From contig NZ_AMRX01000007.1 of assembly GCF_000300815.1 (NCBI RefSeq), positions 124,001-188,000 on the forward strand: DNA of 64,000 nt, given 5' to 3'. The notes under the pieces are model-generated. The model saw only the letters and a program-made list of their open reading frames with translations, made no database searches and was not told where the DNA came from. The stretch comes from Gayadomonas joobiniege G7 (GTDB lineage Bacteria; Pseudomonadota; Gammaproteobacteria; Enterobacterales; Alteromonadaceae). Below, one piece after another: positions 19,053-28,309 of the stretch (positions within the stretch are counted from its first letter, which is position 1; every line of letters starts with the position of its first letter). The position numbers and the translations under genes were made by a program.

Positions 19053-19569
19053 CAATCGGAGTATTGGCCAAATGATTCGTATAGTTACTCATTACTTTCT
19101 GCGACAGGCCTAATACAATTTCTAATAATTGTTGGTTACCATAACCCGCTGCGTGAAATTTTTCAATTTGCTCATCTTTTAAAACACCGCGCTGGCGAAC
19201 CATAGCAAGTGTGGTTTGGCGTAGAACTTCCAACTTTTCATCAGCGAGCGGCTGGTGAGCTACCGCGGCATCATTAATCTCTGCGTCTACTTTCATAGAT
19301 GCGGCAATGGCGCTATGCGCAGGCACACAATAATGGCATTCATGTTCGCTGTTAATACTTTGCCAAACAACAGTCAACTCCTCTTTAGAAAACGATGTTT
19401 TTTGAAATAATTCGTGCAACACCTGATAACCTTCTAACAAAGTTGGTGCTTCGGCCATCACCGCGTGCAAATTCGGCAACATGCCAAAAGCTTTTTTAGA
19501 GTTTTCAATTAAAGGTTGTGCTGCGGCTGGGGCTGTTTTTTCGGTATGCAATTTAAAATCTGTCATCAT
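19024..19569 (-). CDS. Carboxymuconolactone decarboxylase/AhpD-like protein
   Basis: 181 residues. The AhpD-type redox motif is EHECHYCVPAHSAI (C-x-x-C with Glu upstream and His downstream, near residues 75-88), so a peroxidase-like or thiol-disulfide role is likely rather than decarboxylation. RBS AGGAG before two adjacent ATGs (19569 and 19566). Two near-identical 18-bp palindromes flank its promoter, a layout of a repressor-controlled stress or detoxification gene. Overlaps arfB, which may be co-induced. Substrate unknown. Confidence 0.85.
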   Translation of the reverse strand: MMTDFKLHTEKTAPAAAQPLIENSKKAFGMLPNLHAVMAEAPTLLEGYQVLHELFQKTSFSKEELTVVWQSINSEHECHYCVPAHSAIAASMKVDAEINDAAVAHQPLADEKLEVLRQTTLAMVRQRGVLKDEQIEKFHAAGYGNQQLLEIVLGLSQKVMSNYTNHLANTPIDEPFKKFAK

Positions 19570-19583
19570 ATTTCTCCTAACAA

Positions 19584-19601
19584 TTTGAATGATCGCTCAA
19601 G
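19584..19601 (-). promoter_or_regulatory. Operator-like palindrome O1
   Basis: 18-mer TTTGAATGATCGCTCAAG between the candidate -10 and the RBS of the AhpD-like gene. It matches O2 (read on the minus strand) at 15 of 18 positions and has TTGA-N8-TCAA symmetry, resembling TetR-family operators. Confidence 0.6.
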
Positions 19602-19611
19602 ATTGAATGTT

Positions 19612-19640
19612 ATTGAAACAGATTTTATTGTCCGGTTCAA
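19612..19640 (-). promoter_or_regulatory. Candidate promoter of the AhpD-like gene
   Basis: Minus-strand TTGAAC (-35), 17-bp spacer, TTCAAT (-10). Operator O2 lies just upstream of the -35 and O1 just downstream of the start, so binding at both would block or loop the promoter. Confidence 0.5.
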
Positions 19641-19646
19641 GCCTAA

Positions 19647-19664
19647 TTTGAACAATCATTCAAA
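19647..19664 (-). promoter_or_regulatory. Operator-like palindrome O2
   Basis: TTTGAACAATCATTCAAA, part of a longer symmetric element (AATTTGAA / TTCAAATT arms). Its centre is 63 bp from that of O1, about six helical turns. Confidence 0.6.
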
Positions 19665-19680
19665 TTAAACTTAAAAATAA

Positions 19681-19698
19681 AGGCGCTTTAAAGCGCCT
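19681..19698 (-). terminator. Terminator overlapping the rraA stop
   Basis: Perfect 18-bp palindrome AGGCGCTTTAAAGCGCCT followed on the minus strand by TTTATTTTT. The rraA stop codon lies inside the stem. Confidence 0.85.
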
Positions 19699-20191
19699 CT
19701 TCTATCTCATCTAAATCAAGTGGTTCGGGAGATAAAATAATACCCGTTGAGTCTGCATAAACATAATCATCAGGCAAAAAAGTCACGCTGGCAAAATTTA
19801 CCGGAATGTTCACCTCGCCTGTATCATCATCTTCAGCGCCAACTGGGATCGAAGCAACGGCCTGAATACCTATCTCCACTTCTTCTAGCTCGTCCACATC
19901 ACGAACCGCACCATATACTATAATGCCTTCCCAATTGTTCTGCGCTGCAGTTTCAGCAATTTCAGCATCTACGAGTGCCCGCCGAGTTGAACCCCCGCCA
20001 TCAATTAACAATACCTTACCACTTCCGTCTTCGGCCACAAGCTGGCGGATCAAGCCATTATGTTCAAAGCATTTTACGGTTGTGACACTGCCGTAGAATT
20101 GACTGATACCGCCGTAAGACACAAATAGTGGCTCGGCAACATCAATCATATCGGCATACATATCGCACAAAAGAGAAGTACTAAATTCCAT
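19688..20191 (-). CDS. rraA: Regulator of ribonuclease E activity RraA
   Basis: 167 residues. RraA is a trimeric ring protein that binds the C-terminal region of RNase E and lowers its activity. The family pattern [15 protein letters not shown] near the start, the ring-core GGGSTRRAL and GAVRDVDEL are present, and an acidic tail is seen. It is not an active methyltransferase (former MenG annotation). Single gene with its own terminator. In E. coli it follows menA, which is not here. Confidence 0.94.
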   Translation of the reverse strand: MEFSTSLLCDMYADMIDVAEPLFVSYGGISQFYGSVTTVKCFEHNGLIRQLVAEDGSGKVLLIDGGGSTRRALVDAEIAETAAQNNWEGIIVYGAVRDVDELEEVEIGIQAVASIPVGAEDDDTGEVNIPVNFASVTFLPDDYVYADSTGIILSPEPLDLDEIEEAL

Positions 20192-20379
20192 GGTTCAACC
20201 TTTATCTTTGACAAATTTTCTCCATTATAAACAGCTCACAAGCACAAATCTATCAAAGAAATTCCTCTCTGTAGGCAGGCAAGGATTTGTCACATTAATG
20301 ACCCATTTAGTTCAATTTTACGTCATATTGATTAACTATTATGCTTCATAATGCAAGATAAACTGAGTAGGATACGAAT

Positions 20380-20883
20380 ATGAATTTGATAACCGCAAAA
20401 GATCAGCAGTTATTCGGTTGGCTATTTGCCTACACTCAAAACCGTAACATGACAGCCGTTCGTTTTATTTCGCGCACGGGCGACGGTCATTTATATCTGA
20501 TTCTGGCCGCTACTTTATGTGTTTTAGAACACCAGGGGATTTGGTTTTTAGCGGCTGGTTTAACTGCTTTTTTATTAGAGCTACCCTCATATTTTGTGCT
20601 TAAAAAAACGTTCAAACGCATTCGCCCGAGTGATTTATTGGTTTCAGCCCATATTCAACCGAGTGATAAATTTAGTCTACCTTCGGGTCATACTGCGGCT
20701 GCGTTTTTAATGGCGACTTTAATCAGTCATTTTTATCCTAGCTTTACCTTGTTTGCTTATACTTGGGCCAGCTTAATTGGTTTATCACGCGTTTTATTAG
20801 GGGTTCATTTCCCGACAGACATTCTTGCTGGTGCGCTTCTTGGCAGTGCCAGTGCGGTTTTAAGTTTATCTTTGGTATTGTAA
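20380..20883 (+). CDS. PAP2-family membrane phosphatase
   Basis: 167 residues with about five membrane helices. All three PAP2 active-site motifs are present: KKTFKRIRP (~residues 70-78), PSGH (~106-109, catalytic His) and SRVLLGVHFPTD (~135-146). Such enzymes dephosphorylate lipid phosphates such as undecaprenyl pyrophosphate or phosphatidic acid at the membrane. It is 7 bases ahead of a glycosyltransferase gene, suggesting the two act on the same lipid-linked sugar pathway; this is inference. RBS TAGGAT before ATG. Confidence 0.9.
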   Translation: MNLITAKDQQLFGWLFAYTQNRNMTAVRFISRTGDGHLYLILAATLCVLEHQGIWFLAAGLTAFLLELPSYFVLKKTFKRIRPSDLLVSAHIQPSDKFSLPSGHTAAAFLMATLISHFYPSFTLFAYTWASLIGLSRVLLGVHFPTDILAGALLGSASAVLSLSLVL

Positions 20884-20890
20884 TAAACAG

Positions 20891-21955
20891 ATGAAAATTC
20901 TTTATGGTGTGCAAGGCACCGGTAATGGACACATTAGTCGTGCCCGTATTATGGCAAAACGTTTTAATGAACTAGGTATCCAAGTTGATTACCTTTTTTC
21001 TGGCCGGCCAGCAAATAAGTTTTTCGATATGCAAGTTTTTGGCAACTATCAGGTTCGCCAAGGTATGTCATTTACCCATAAAGACGGCGGTATTGACTTA
21101 TTAACAACCTTACAAAATATCAAACCTTTGCAATTTTGGCGCGATGTAAAAGCGCTAGATTTAAGCAATTATGATGTAGTGTTAAACGACTTTGAGCCCA
21201 TCTCTGCATGGGCTGCGCGTCGCCAAGGTATTGCCAGTATAAATATCTCTCATCAAGCGGCTTTTTTACAACCTGTGCCTATGCAAGGCGCAGGCTGGAC
21301 TGATAAAAAAATCTTAAGATACTTTGCGCCGTGCCAATATAACCTCGGCGTGCATTGGTACCATTTTGGCGCGAACATTATTCCGCCTTTTATTGATGAG
21401 CCCGATACCTTAGACAATAAAGACAATAAAATTTTAGTGTATTTGCCGTTTGAATCTTTGCCCAATATCACTGCCATGCTGGCTGATTTTTGTGATTATG
21501 AGTTTTATTGTTATCACCCAAGTTTAGACGCTGATAGTGAGCAAGAGCATATCAAACTTCGTAAGCTAAGCCGCACAGGTTTTAAACATGATCTTGCAGA
21601 GTGCAAAGGCATTATTGCCAACGCAGGGTTTGAATTATCAAGCGAAGCTTTATGTTATGGAAAACGTATTTTACTAAAACCACTCACAGGTCAATTTGAG
21701 CAAGAAAGTAATGCCAAAACATTAGAACTGTTAGGGTTAGCAACCGTAATGCCACAACTCAATTTTGAAACAGTAGAGCAATGGCTAGAGCATAAAAACG
21801 GTGGCCGGGTTAAGTTTCCCAGCGATCCTCAACCGTTAATTGATTGGGTGATGAAGGGTGAATATAATCAAACTCGCTCCTTGCTCGATCAATTATGGTC
21901 TCAAGTTGAGTTTCCAAAAAAAGTCAGTCATAAACTAAAACAGGACGCAGCTTAA
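20891..21955 (+). CDS. MJ1255/VC2487-type glycosyltransferase
   Basis: 354 residues, GT-B fold type. The N-terminus MKILYGVQGTGNGHISRA with glycine-rich loop and His is that of the MJ1255/VC2487 family; the C-terminal nucleotide-sugar site is suggested by ANAGFELSSEALCYGKRILLKPL. No membrane helix. Donor and acceptor unknown. Paired with the PAP2 phosphatase upstream (7-base gap), an arrangement consistent with glycolipid or polyprenyl-sugar metabolism. Confidence 0.82.
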   Translation: MKILYGVQGTGNGHISRARIMAKRFNELGIQVDYLFSGRPANKFFDMQVFGNYQVRQGMSFTHKDGGIDLLTTLQNIKPLQFWRDVKALDLSNYDVVLNDFEPISAWAARRQGIASINISHQAAFLQPVPMQGAGWTDKKILRYFAPCQYNLGVHWYHFGANIIPPFIDEPDTLDNKDNKILVYLPFESLPNITAMLADFCDYEFYCYHPSLDADSEQEHIKLRKLSRTGFKHDLAECKGIIANAGFELSSEALCYGKRILLKPLTGQFEQESNAKTLELLGLATVMPQLNFETVEQWLEHKNGGRVKFPSDPQPLIDWVMKGEYNQTRSLLDQLWSQVEFPKKVSHKLKQDAA

Positions 21956-21968
21956 TTTATAATCCCCA

Positions 21969-22808
21969 TTAGTTGTTGAGCGATTTTAAATATCCCAGGA
22001 TCTGTTTAGCCGCTTGCTGTTGTTGCATCTTAACGGCAGGAGAAAAACTATTCTGTTGGCGATAATAAGGGTTATTTAGTCGAAGGAATTGCTGTGCTCG
22101 TATTTCTGCCTGCTGATTATGAGGCACGCTGGGTGTATCTACGGCAAAAGATTCGGTAAGTAAATCTAACACGGGCAGATCTAAACTTTGGATATGCTCG
22201 TCAAGTGTTTGTTTACTTAAATCAGCCTGCCACCAAATCATTAAACGGTAGCGCTGAACCATTTTTTCAGCCGTTATCTGTGTCAAATAATCCGCACTTT
22301 TGCCAACCGCGGCAATTAATAAATCTTTGGGTTGACTAAATTGAGCACTCGCTTGTTTAATTAATTCGGACAATTGTTTTAAATAAAACATACGCTGTTT
22401 TTCGGCAATAGTTTTTTGATCCTCAATATTTTGTTTAACATCCGTTTGTTTGTCATTGTTTTGCAAATGGGTGTACGCATAGGCGGGGACAGGTAAGCTT
22501 ATTACCTGAATGCCATCTTGGTTTAATAAATCGATCATCATAGTGGGTAATTCAACTGTTGGGTATTCACTGGTATCTAACAGAAGAATTAAATTAGCCT
22601 TGTGTTGAGTCGATTGATGAAGCGCAAACCAGATTGGATAATCTTGCTCGTTCAACTTGACATATTTTAACGTCTCAGCAGTGCCGTATTTAGCCATATC
22701 TGACTGGTATAACTGCACTGGGTTCGCGGGCCAGAGCCGGCTATCAGTGGCAGAACTAGCCACTAATGAATAAAATATGATGACCCAGTATAACGCCAAT
22801 TTTAACAT
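21969..22808 (-). CDS. DUF3530-like secreted alpha/beta-hydrolase-type protein
   Basis: 279 residues from ATG 22808, with AGGTGA upstream (a TTG codon directly before it is the alternative start). Signal peptide at 1-20 (LALYWVIIFYSLVASSA). The arrangement of strand LILLLDTSEYPTV and later LLIAAVGKSADYL, where a nucleophile elbow would sit (G-K-S-A), resembles DUF3530 proteins of gammaproteobacteria, which are predicted hydrolase-fold. A canonical GxSxG is not seen. It follows rluA with a short gap, so may be in a rapA-rluA-DUF3530 unit. Function unknown. Confidence 0.65.
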   Translation of the reverse strand: MLKLALYWVIIFYSLVASSATDSRLWPANPVQLYQSDMAKYGTAETLKYVKLNEQDYPIWFALHQSTQHKANLILLLDTSEYPTVELPTMMIDLLNQDGIQVISLPVPAYAYTHLQNNDKQTDVKQNIEDQKTIAEKQRMFYLKQLSELIKQASAQFSQPKDLLIAAVGKSADYLTQITAEKMVQRYRLMIWWQADLSKQTLDEHIQSLDLPVLDLLTESFAVDTPSVPHNQQAEIRAQQFLRLNNPYYRQQNSFSPAVKMQQQQAAKQILGYLKSLNN

Positions 22809-22828
22809 CAATAATCACCTAAGACCGC

Positions 22829-23485
22829 TTAAAATGGACACGGACTTTCAAATTGCAAGCGCCGCCCATCGACTGGATGGTTAAAACTAAGTTTATGTGC
22901 ATGTAATTGTAACCGTATTGCCATTGCTAACGCCTGCTCATTCGCGTATAAACGATCGCCCAAAATAGGATGTCCCATTGCTAACATATGCACGCGCAGC
23001 TGATGCGAACGCCCAGTAATCGGATGCAAACGAACTCGTGTTGCGCACGCCTCTCGCTGAATAACCTGCCAAAAAGTTTGTGAACTTTTCCCAGACAAAT
23101 GATCCACCTTTTGTTTAGGTCGATTTGGCCAATCACAAATAAGCGGTAAATCTACCACGCCGCTGTCGGCAACTGGATGCCCAAAAATCCGTGCAATATA
23201 CTCTTTGCTAGTTGTCCGTTTTTCAAATTGCTGCGCCAATTTGCCATGCACTTTTTTTTCTAGCGCCCAAACCAACAATCCGGAAGTTGCCATATCTAGC
23301 CGGTGCACGACCCCAATATTAGGCCACACTCGAGCCGCCCGCACCGCCAAGCTGTCTTTATGAATGGCCTGTTTACCGGGAACAGTCAACAGGCCGCTAG
23401 GTTTATTGAATACCACAATATGGTTATCACGAAAAACAACGTCGAGTTGCGGTGATTGTGGTGGGTTGTAGTTTAATAACACCAC
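22829..23485 (-). CDS. rluA: Dual-specificity pseudouridine synthase RluA
   Basis: 218 residues, start GTG sharing bases with the TAG of rapA (TAGTG), so translation is coupled. RluA makes pseudouridine at 23S rRNA 746 and tRNA position 32. Motifs: YNPPQ near the N-terminus, HRLDMATSG (catalytic Asp ~64), DLPLICDWPNRPKQKV and GRSHQLRVHMLAMGHPILGD, all close to the E. coli RluA form. The rapA-rluA order is that of E. coli, which makes this the true RluA rather than the copy at 2337-2990. Confidence 0.95.
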   Translation of the reverse strand: MVLLNYNPPQSPQLDVVFRDNHIVVFNKPSGLLTVPGKQAIHKDSLAVRAARVWPNIGVVHRLDMATSGLLVWALEKKVHGKLAQQFEKRTTSKEYIARIFGHPVADSGVVDLPLICDWPNRPKQKVDHLSGKSSQTFWQVIQREACATRVRLHPITGRSHQLRVHMLAMGHPILGDRLYANEQALAMAIRLQLHAHKLSFNHPVDGRRLQFESPCPF

Positions 23486-26418
23486 TATTTATTGTGACTC
23501 ACAACCACTAAACGAAGCGCATCTAATTTTATTTTAGCTTGTTGTAGTTGCACTTTTAATTCATCTTTTTGTGTATAAAGCGCATCAAGTTCATCCTGAC
23601 GTATACTTGGATTAACGGCTTTTAAGTTTTCTAACCTTGCAATTTCAGCCCCTAAATCAGACTCTACTTGTTTAAGCGCATCACTGAGTAAATGCTCTTT
23701 TTGCTGATTGGCAATAATTTCTGATCGCCCTATCAACTCATGTATTTGTGGTTGTAACGCAGTTGCTAATTGCGAAGCGACTTGCCGGTTTACGGGTTTT
23801 AACTGCTTATTTAAATTATCAAAAGATACTTTTTCAGCGAGATTATTGGCCGCTTTATCTAATAATAAACGCACCGGTGTGGGTGGTAAAAATCGCCCCG
23901 GTTGCAGGTGTTTAGGCGCACTACTCTCAACGACATAAATAAGCTCTAATAAATAGGTCCCTTCGGGAAGGGCTTTATTATTAAGCACACTCACCGCATT
24001 ATTACCGATTTCACCGCTGCAAATCATCTCAAAACAGCCTTGTACCATAGGGTGATCCCAGCTAATAAAACGAACATCTTCCCGTGATAGTGCTGTGTCG
24101 CGGTCAAAACTGATCGTCATGCCTTCATCTCCCAACTCAGGGAAATGGGCTTCTAACATATGTTCAGTTGGATTTATTGCCAGGCATTGTTCGCCTTTGT
24201 CGTCTTGCGAAACACCATAGGTGTCGAACACTTGTAGCATAAAAGCAACCAGAGAGGTATCATCATCCAGATCGTCAATTTGTTTGGCTAGCGCTTCGCC
24301 ATCAAAGCCTTTTGAGTTTAGCTCAAGCAAAATATCTCGACCTTGTTCAAGCTGTTGATTTAGCGCTGTGATCTGCGCCTTCGCTTGGGCGATTAAACCG
24401 TCAAACGCACCATCTTGGTAATCTAAATTGCTTAACTCAGTTAACAAAACGTCTTTTTGTGACTGATATACTTTAACCCCAGCAGGGCACGTATCTGCGT
24501 AGGCATTAATGCCTTTGTGTTGCCAGTTAAACCATTGCTGCGCCGGGCTACCAGCAAAATTGGCAATATGTATCTGTATATCATGGGCTTGGCCAATGCG
24601 GTCTAAGCGGCCAATTCTTTGTTCTAATAAGTCTGGGTTCAGAGGAATATCAAACAACATTAAATGGCGCGCAAATTGGAAATTACGGCCCTCTGAACCA
24701 ATCTCAGAACAAATTAATAACTGACAGCCCTCTTCTTGATCGGCAAACCAAGCTGCCGCTCTGTCTCGTTCAACAATACTCATACCTTCGTGGAAAACCG
24801 CTGAGTTGATACCAAATTTAATTCTTAGCGCGTTCTCTAAAGTGATAGCTGTACTGGCATGGGCACAAATTAATAGCAGTTTTTCGTTTGCATTTTCTCG
24901 AATTAATTGCTCGACCCAAGCCAGCCGAGGATCAATTCGCCACCACTCAATGTCTTCACTAATCGCTTTTTGGTAGATGATTTCGGGTGTCAATAATTCA
25001 GCTATTTGACGTTCACCAAGTTGCTCGACAGTTTGCTCACCATAACGCCTAGCCCACCATTGCAGAGCGGCTTGGTACTCGGCGGGCAGTTCTAATGAGT
25101 CGACATGCAGCTGCCGCTTTGGAAAACCTTTTACTGACGCTCGAGTATTTCTAAATACGACGCGCCCTGTACCATGTTGATCAATTAAACTATTAATAAT
25201 TTGTTGGCGTGCTGCGGTTTTGCTAGCCGGATCTTTTGCGTTAATATTTAACAGCGCAGATTCGTTTTGCACGTTATTTATACCCCCAATTAAGGTCGTT
25301 AAAGATTCTAATAAATCTTGGCTGACCTCACCGGCTTGCAGAAGCACTTTAGCTATTTCGGCAATTTTTTGGTAACCAGACTCTTCTTCTACAAATTTTT
25401 GATAATCAAAGAAGCGTTCTGCATCCAATAAACGCAAGCGGGCAAAGTGCCCCATATGACCAAGCTGGTCAGGCGTTGCTGTTAATAACAATAACCCGGC
25501 ACACGCCTGAGCGAGTTGTTCAACGGCTTGGTATTCAGCGCTTGGTGCAACTTCAGACCATTGTAAATGGTGGGCTTCATCAACTACAACTAAATCCCAA
25601 TTTGCTTGGCAGGCTTGTGCTAAACGCTTATCTGATTCACTCAATAATCGCACCGGCGCAATGATTAGTTGTTCGGTTTCAAACGGATTTTCATCACTAT
25701 CTGTATACTCATTGCAGCGCTCCTCATCAAAAATTGCAAACTTAAGATTAAACCTACGCAGCATTTCAACCAGCCACTGATATTGCAACGAGTCTGGCAG
25801 TAGAATCAAGATGCGAGAAGCTCGTCCCGTTAACAATTGCTGGTGAATGATCATACCCGCTTCTATGGTTTTACCTAAACCAACTTCATCAGACAATAAA
25901 ACGCGAGGCGCAAAACGACCTCCGGCCTCTTTTGCAATGTGTAATTGGTGGGGAATTAACGCGGTTCGAGCGCCACATAGACCAACTAAACCACTCGTTT
26001 GATATTGGTGTTGCAATCTTAGTGCGTCATATCGCATGGTAAACCAATCATTGCGATCAATTTGGGCAGTAAAAAGCCGATCTTGTGGTTTATTAAATTT
26101 AATATGGTGGTTCAAGCGGGTTTCAATGAGCTGAGTTTTTTCACCATTATCTGAACGTACCCCAAGATAAATAAAAATACCTTCTTCATTAACGACCTGT
26201 TCAATGTTTAGCGTCCAACCTTCTGCACTTTCTACCGTGTCACCTGGATTAAAGCTAACTCGAGTTAACGGTGCGGTACCAGCAACATACTCTCGCTGTT
26301 CGCCAGTTGCCGGAAATAACATAGATATGCGTCGGCCATTCACCGCAACAATGGTGCCCAACCCCAAATCAGACTCAGAATCGCTTATCCAGCGTTGTCC
26401 TAGTGCTAGTTCGTTCAT
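23485..26418 (-). CDS. rapA: RNA polymerase-associated ATPase RapA (HepA)
   Basis: 977 residues from ATG 26418 (MNELALGQRWISD), matching the family start; an upstream TTG at 26427 is closer to the AGGAG. Swi2/Snf2-type ATPase that remodels stalled RNA polymerase and aids recycling. N-terminal Tudor-like domains (1-150), then Walker A LSDEVGLGKTIEAG (~176), DEAHH Walker B (~280), LLLTATP motif III (~315) and SEIGSEGRNFQFA, EQRIGRLDRIGQ motifs V-VI (~575-620), then a C-terminal RapA-specific region. The stop overlaps the start of rluA. Confidence 0.96.
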   Translation of the reverse strand: MNELALGQRWISDSESDLGLGTIVAVNGRRISMLFPATGEQREYVAGTAPLTRVSFNPGDTVESAEGWTLNIEQVVNEEGIFIYLGVRSDNGEKTQLIETRLNHHIKFNKPQDRLFTAQIDRNDWFTMRYDALRLQHQYQTSGLVGLCGARTALIPHQLHIAKEAGGRFAPRVLLSDEVGLGKTIEAGMIIHQQLLTGRASRILILLPDSLQYQWLVEMLRRFNLKFAIFDEERCNEYTDSDENPFETEQLIIAPVRLLSESDKRLAQACQANWDLVVVDEAHHLQWSEVAPSAEYQAVEQLAQACAGLLLLTATPDQLGHMGHFARLRLLDAERFFDYQKFVEEESGYQKIAEIAKVLLQAGEVSQDLLESLTTLIGGINNVQNESALLNINAKDPASKTAARQQIINSLIDQHGTGRVVFRNTRASVKGFPKRQLHVDSLELPAEYQAALQWWARRYGEQTVEQLGERQIAELLTPEIIYQKAISEDIEWWRIDPRLAWVEQLIRENANEKLLLICAHASTAITLENALRIKFGINSAVFHEGMSIVERDRAAAWFADQEEGCQLLICSEIGSEGRNFQFARHLMLFDIPLNPDLLEQRIGRLDRIGQAHDIQIHIANFAGSPAQQWFNWQHKGINAYADTCPAGVKVYQSQKDVLLTELSNLDYQDGAFDGLIAQAKAQITALNQQLEQGRDILLELNSKGFDGEALAKQIDDLDDDTSLVAFMLQVFDTYGVSQDDKGEQCLAINPTEHMLEAHFPELGDEGMTISFDRDTALSREDVRFISWDHPMVQGCFEMICSGEIGNNAVSVLNNKALPEGTYLLELIYVVESSAPKHLQPGRFLPPTPVRLLLDKAANNLAEKVSFDNLNKQLKPVNRQVASQLATALQPQIHELIGRSEIIANQQKEHLLSDALKQVESDLGAEIARLENLKAVNPSIRQDELDALYTQKDELKVQLQQAKIKLDALRLVVVSHNK

Positions 26419-26495
26419 AGTGATCAACTACTCCTATTTTGAAGGTCGCGTATGTTACCCAAAGCGTCGCTGTCTTTCACTATATAATGTGTCTT

Positions 26496-27884
26496 TTATA
26501 GATTTTTCTCGGCAAAAGAGGCTAAACGAGAACGTACAACACCATCAATGTGAACAGTGGCACTGCCTTCAAAATCTTTAAAACCTTCAACAATGTATGT
26601 TAAACCCGATGTTAACGGACTTAAATAATTACTGTCAATTTGCGCCAGATTACCGCAACAAATCAGCTTAGTGCCCTCACCTGCCCGGGTAATAATAGTT
26701 TTTAATTGCGACGAGGTCATGTTTTGACATTCATCCAAAATTACAATCGACTTTTGAATACTGCGGCCCCGCATAAAGTTGACTGATTTAAACTGAATAT
26801 TGGCTTTTTCCATAATATAGCGCATGCTGCTTTCTCGGCATTCATCATGACGGTGTAAAAAATCTAACGAGTCATTGATAGCTGCTAGCCAAGGTGCCAT
26901 TTTTTCTTCTTCGGTGCCGGGTAAAAAACCAATAGATTCAGCAATCTCAGGTGTATTTCTTGTGACTATGATTTTTTCGTAAATGCCTTTTTCAACCACC
27001 ATTTCTAACGCAGCGGCCAACGCCAATAAGGTTTTACCACTACCGGCTGGCCCAGTTAATAAAGCCAAATCAATTGAGGTGTCTAATAAAGCGTCTAAAG
27101 CCATCGCCTGATGAAAATTTTTGGGTGATATGCCCCAAGCTTGCCGCCCCATAAGCCTGTCGTAACCTAAATCTTTTAAACGCACTTGTTTTTGATCATG
27201 CTCGACCACCTTACCAACAAACCCATGGCTTTGATCAAAAATATATTGGTTCACAAAAACCGTCTGAGGTAATAATTCACGTTCAATCAAATGAGTGGTT
27301 TCACGCCCCTCGGTTTGACTCTCACAGTTATCAACCCGAGACCAAAAGTCGCCCTCTATTTCGGCATAGCCGGTACTTAAATATTTTATATCTGAAATTA
27401 ATTGGTCAGTGCGGTAGTCTTCGACCCGCTGCATGCCAGCGCCTTTTGCTTTTAGACGCATGTTAATGTCTTTTGTTACCAATATTACAGCTCTATCGCT
27501 CTTATCCTGCTGTAGGTGCAAGGCTGCGTTAATGATCTGGTTATCGTTTTCTGGCCCTGGTAGCGTGATCCGCTCTTGTTTTAATAAATGATCAGGGTAA
27601 ATCGCAAGCCGCCCTGTCGCACTATATTCACTACCATGGTTTTGCATAACGACGCCCTCAGTGATTTGTTCTGGGGTGGCATCTTTTAAGGTATCTTCTA
27701 ATGCCCTGATGGCAACTCGTGCATCCCGGCTTACGTCTTTTTTGCGGTCTTTGATATGGTCTAATTCTTCCAAAACTGTCATTGGGATAAACACATCATG
27801 TTCTTGGAAGTTTAAAAAGGCTAATGGCTCGTGTAGCAAAATATTGGTATCTAGAATATATATTTTTTTTTCTTGTTTCGTCAT
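26496..27884 (-). CDS. PIN-PhoH fusion ATPase
   Basis: 462 residues. N-terminal PIN-like nuclease domain (~8-130, with the metal Asp in YILDTNILLH and Glu in VLEELDHIK) followed by a PhoH ATPase domain: Walker A LTGPAGSGKTLLALA (~residues 278-292) and Walker B SIVILDECQNM. This PIN-PhoH arrangement (often called PhoH2) is thought to act as an RNA helicase-nuclease. A DUF1289 gene lies upstream on the same strand, 93 bases away. Name refers to the family; phosphate regulation is not indicated here. Confidence 0.9.
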   Translation of the reverse strand: MTKQEKKIYILDTNILLHEPLAFLNFQEHDVFIPMTVLEELDHIKDRKKDVSRDARVAIRALEDTLKDATPEQITEGVVMQNHGSEYSATGRLAIYPDHLLKQERITLPGPENDNQIINAALHLQQDKSDRAVILVTKDINMRLKAKGAGMQRVEDYRTDQLISDIKYLSTGYAEIEGDFWSRVDNCESQTEGRETTHLIERELLPQTVFVNQYIFDQSHGFVGKVVEHDQKQVRLKDLGYDRLMGRQAWGISPKNFHQAMALDALLDTSIDLALLTGPAGSGKTLLALAAALEMVVEKGIYEKIIVTRNTPEIAESIGFLPGTEEEKMAPWLAAINDSLDFLHRHDECRESSMRYIMEKANIQFKSVNFMRGRSIQKSIVILDECQNMTSSQLKTIITRAGEGTKLICCGNLAQIDSNYLSPLTSGLTYIVEGFKDFEGSATVHIDGVVRSRLASFAEKNL

Positions 27885-27977
27885 CCTATCCTCATCTTAT
27901 TTGCTGATTTGTACGTGCAAAAATCAATTAACCCTATTACCAACAATAAACCCAAAATCATCCAACCGGCAATAAAT

Positions 27978-28166
27978 TTATTTATTCTTTTTTGGCAAAC
28001 GTTCTTTTGCTTTAATCACGGTTGCCTGTTTTTCGCTTTCAGACATGAAGATCCAATCGGCGCGTTCATCACGACTGCGACCACACCCAGCACAAATGCT
28101 GTCATCGTTAAATAAACAGTAACCAATACAGGGATTTAATACTCGATTCTTTGGAAAGTCTGACAC
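27978..28166 (-). CDS. DUF1289 small cysteine-rich protein
   Basis: 62 residues, start GTG with AAGG upstream. The four cysteines of DUF1289 are present in NPCIGYCLFNDDSICAGCGR, a likely metal- or Fe-S-binding site, followed by the conserved W of DERADWIFM. Function not known; the family often neighbours fumarylacetoacetase or PhoH genes. Conserved length and pattern make the small gene credible. Confidence 0.85.
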   Translation of the reverse strand: MSDFPKNRVLNPCIGYCLFNDDSICAGCGRSRDERADWIFMSESEKQATVIKAKERLPKKNK

Positions 28167-28309
28167 TGGACAACCTTTTTACTGATTTCACGTCTAAAAT
28201 TGAACTTAAGCCTTTTAGCTTTACGCCCAAGCTTAGCTGAATTAGGACTTAACAAACAAGCGATATATCTTTATTATGTGATGACACAAAAAATAATAGG
28301 GGACGTGTT

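Noticed and set aside
26496-28166. Phosphate-regulated PhoH operon
   Set aside because: The name PhoH is historical; I found no PHO-like array upstream of this gene.
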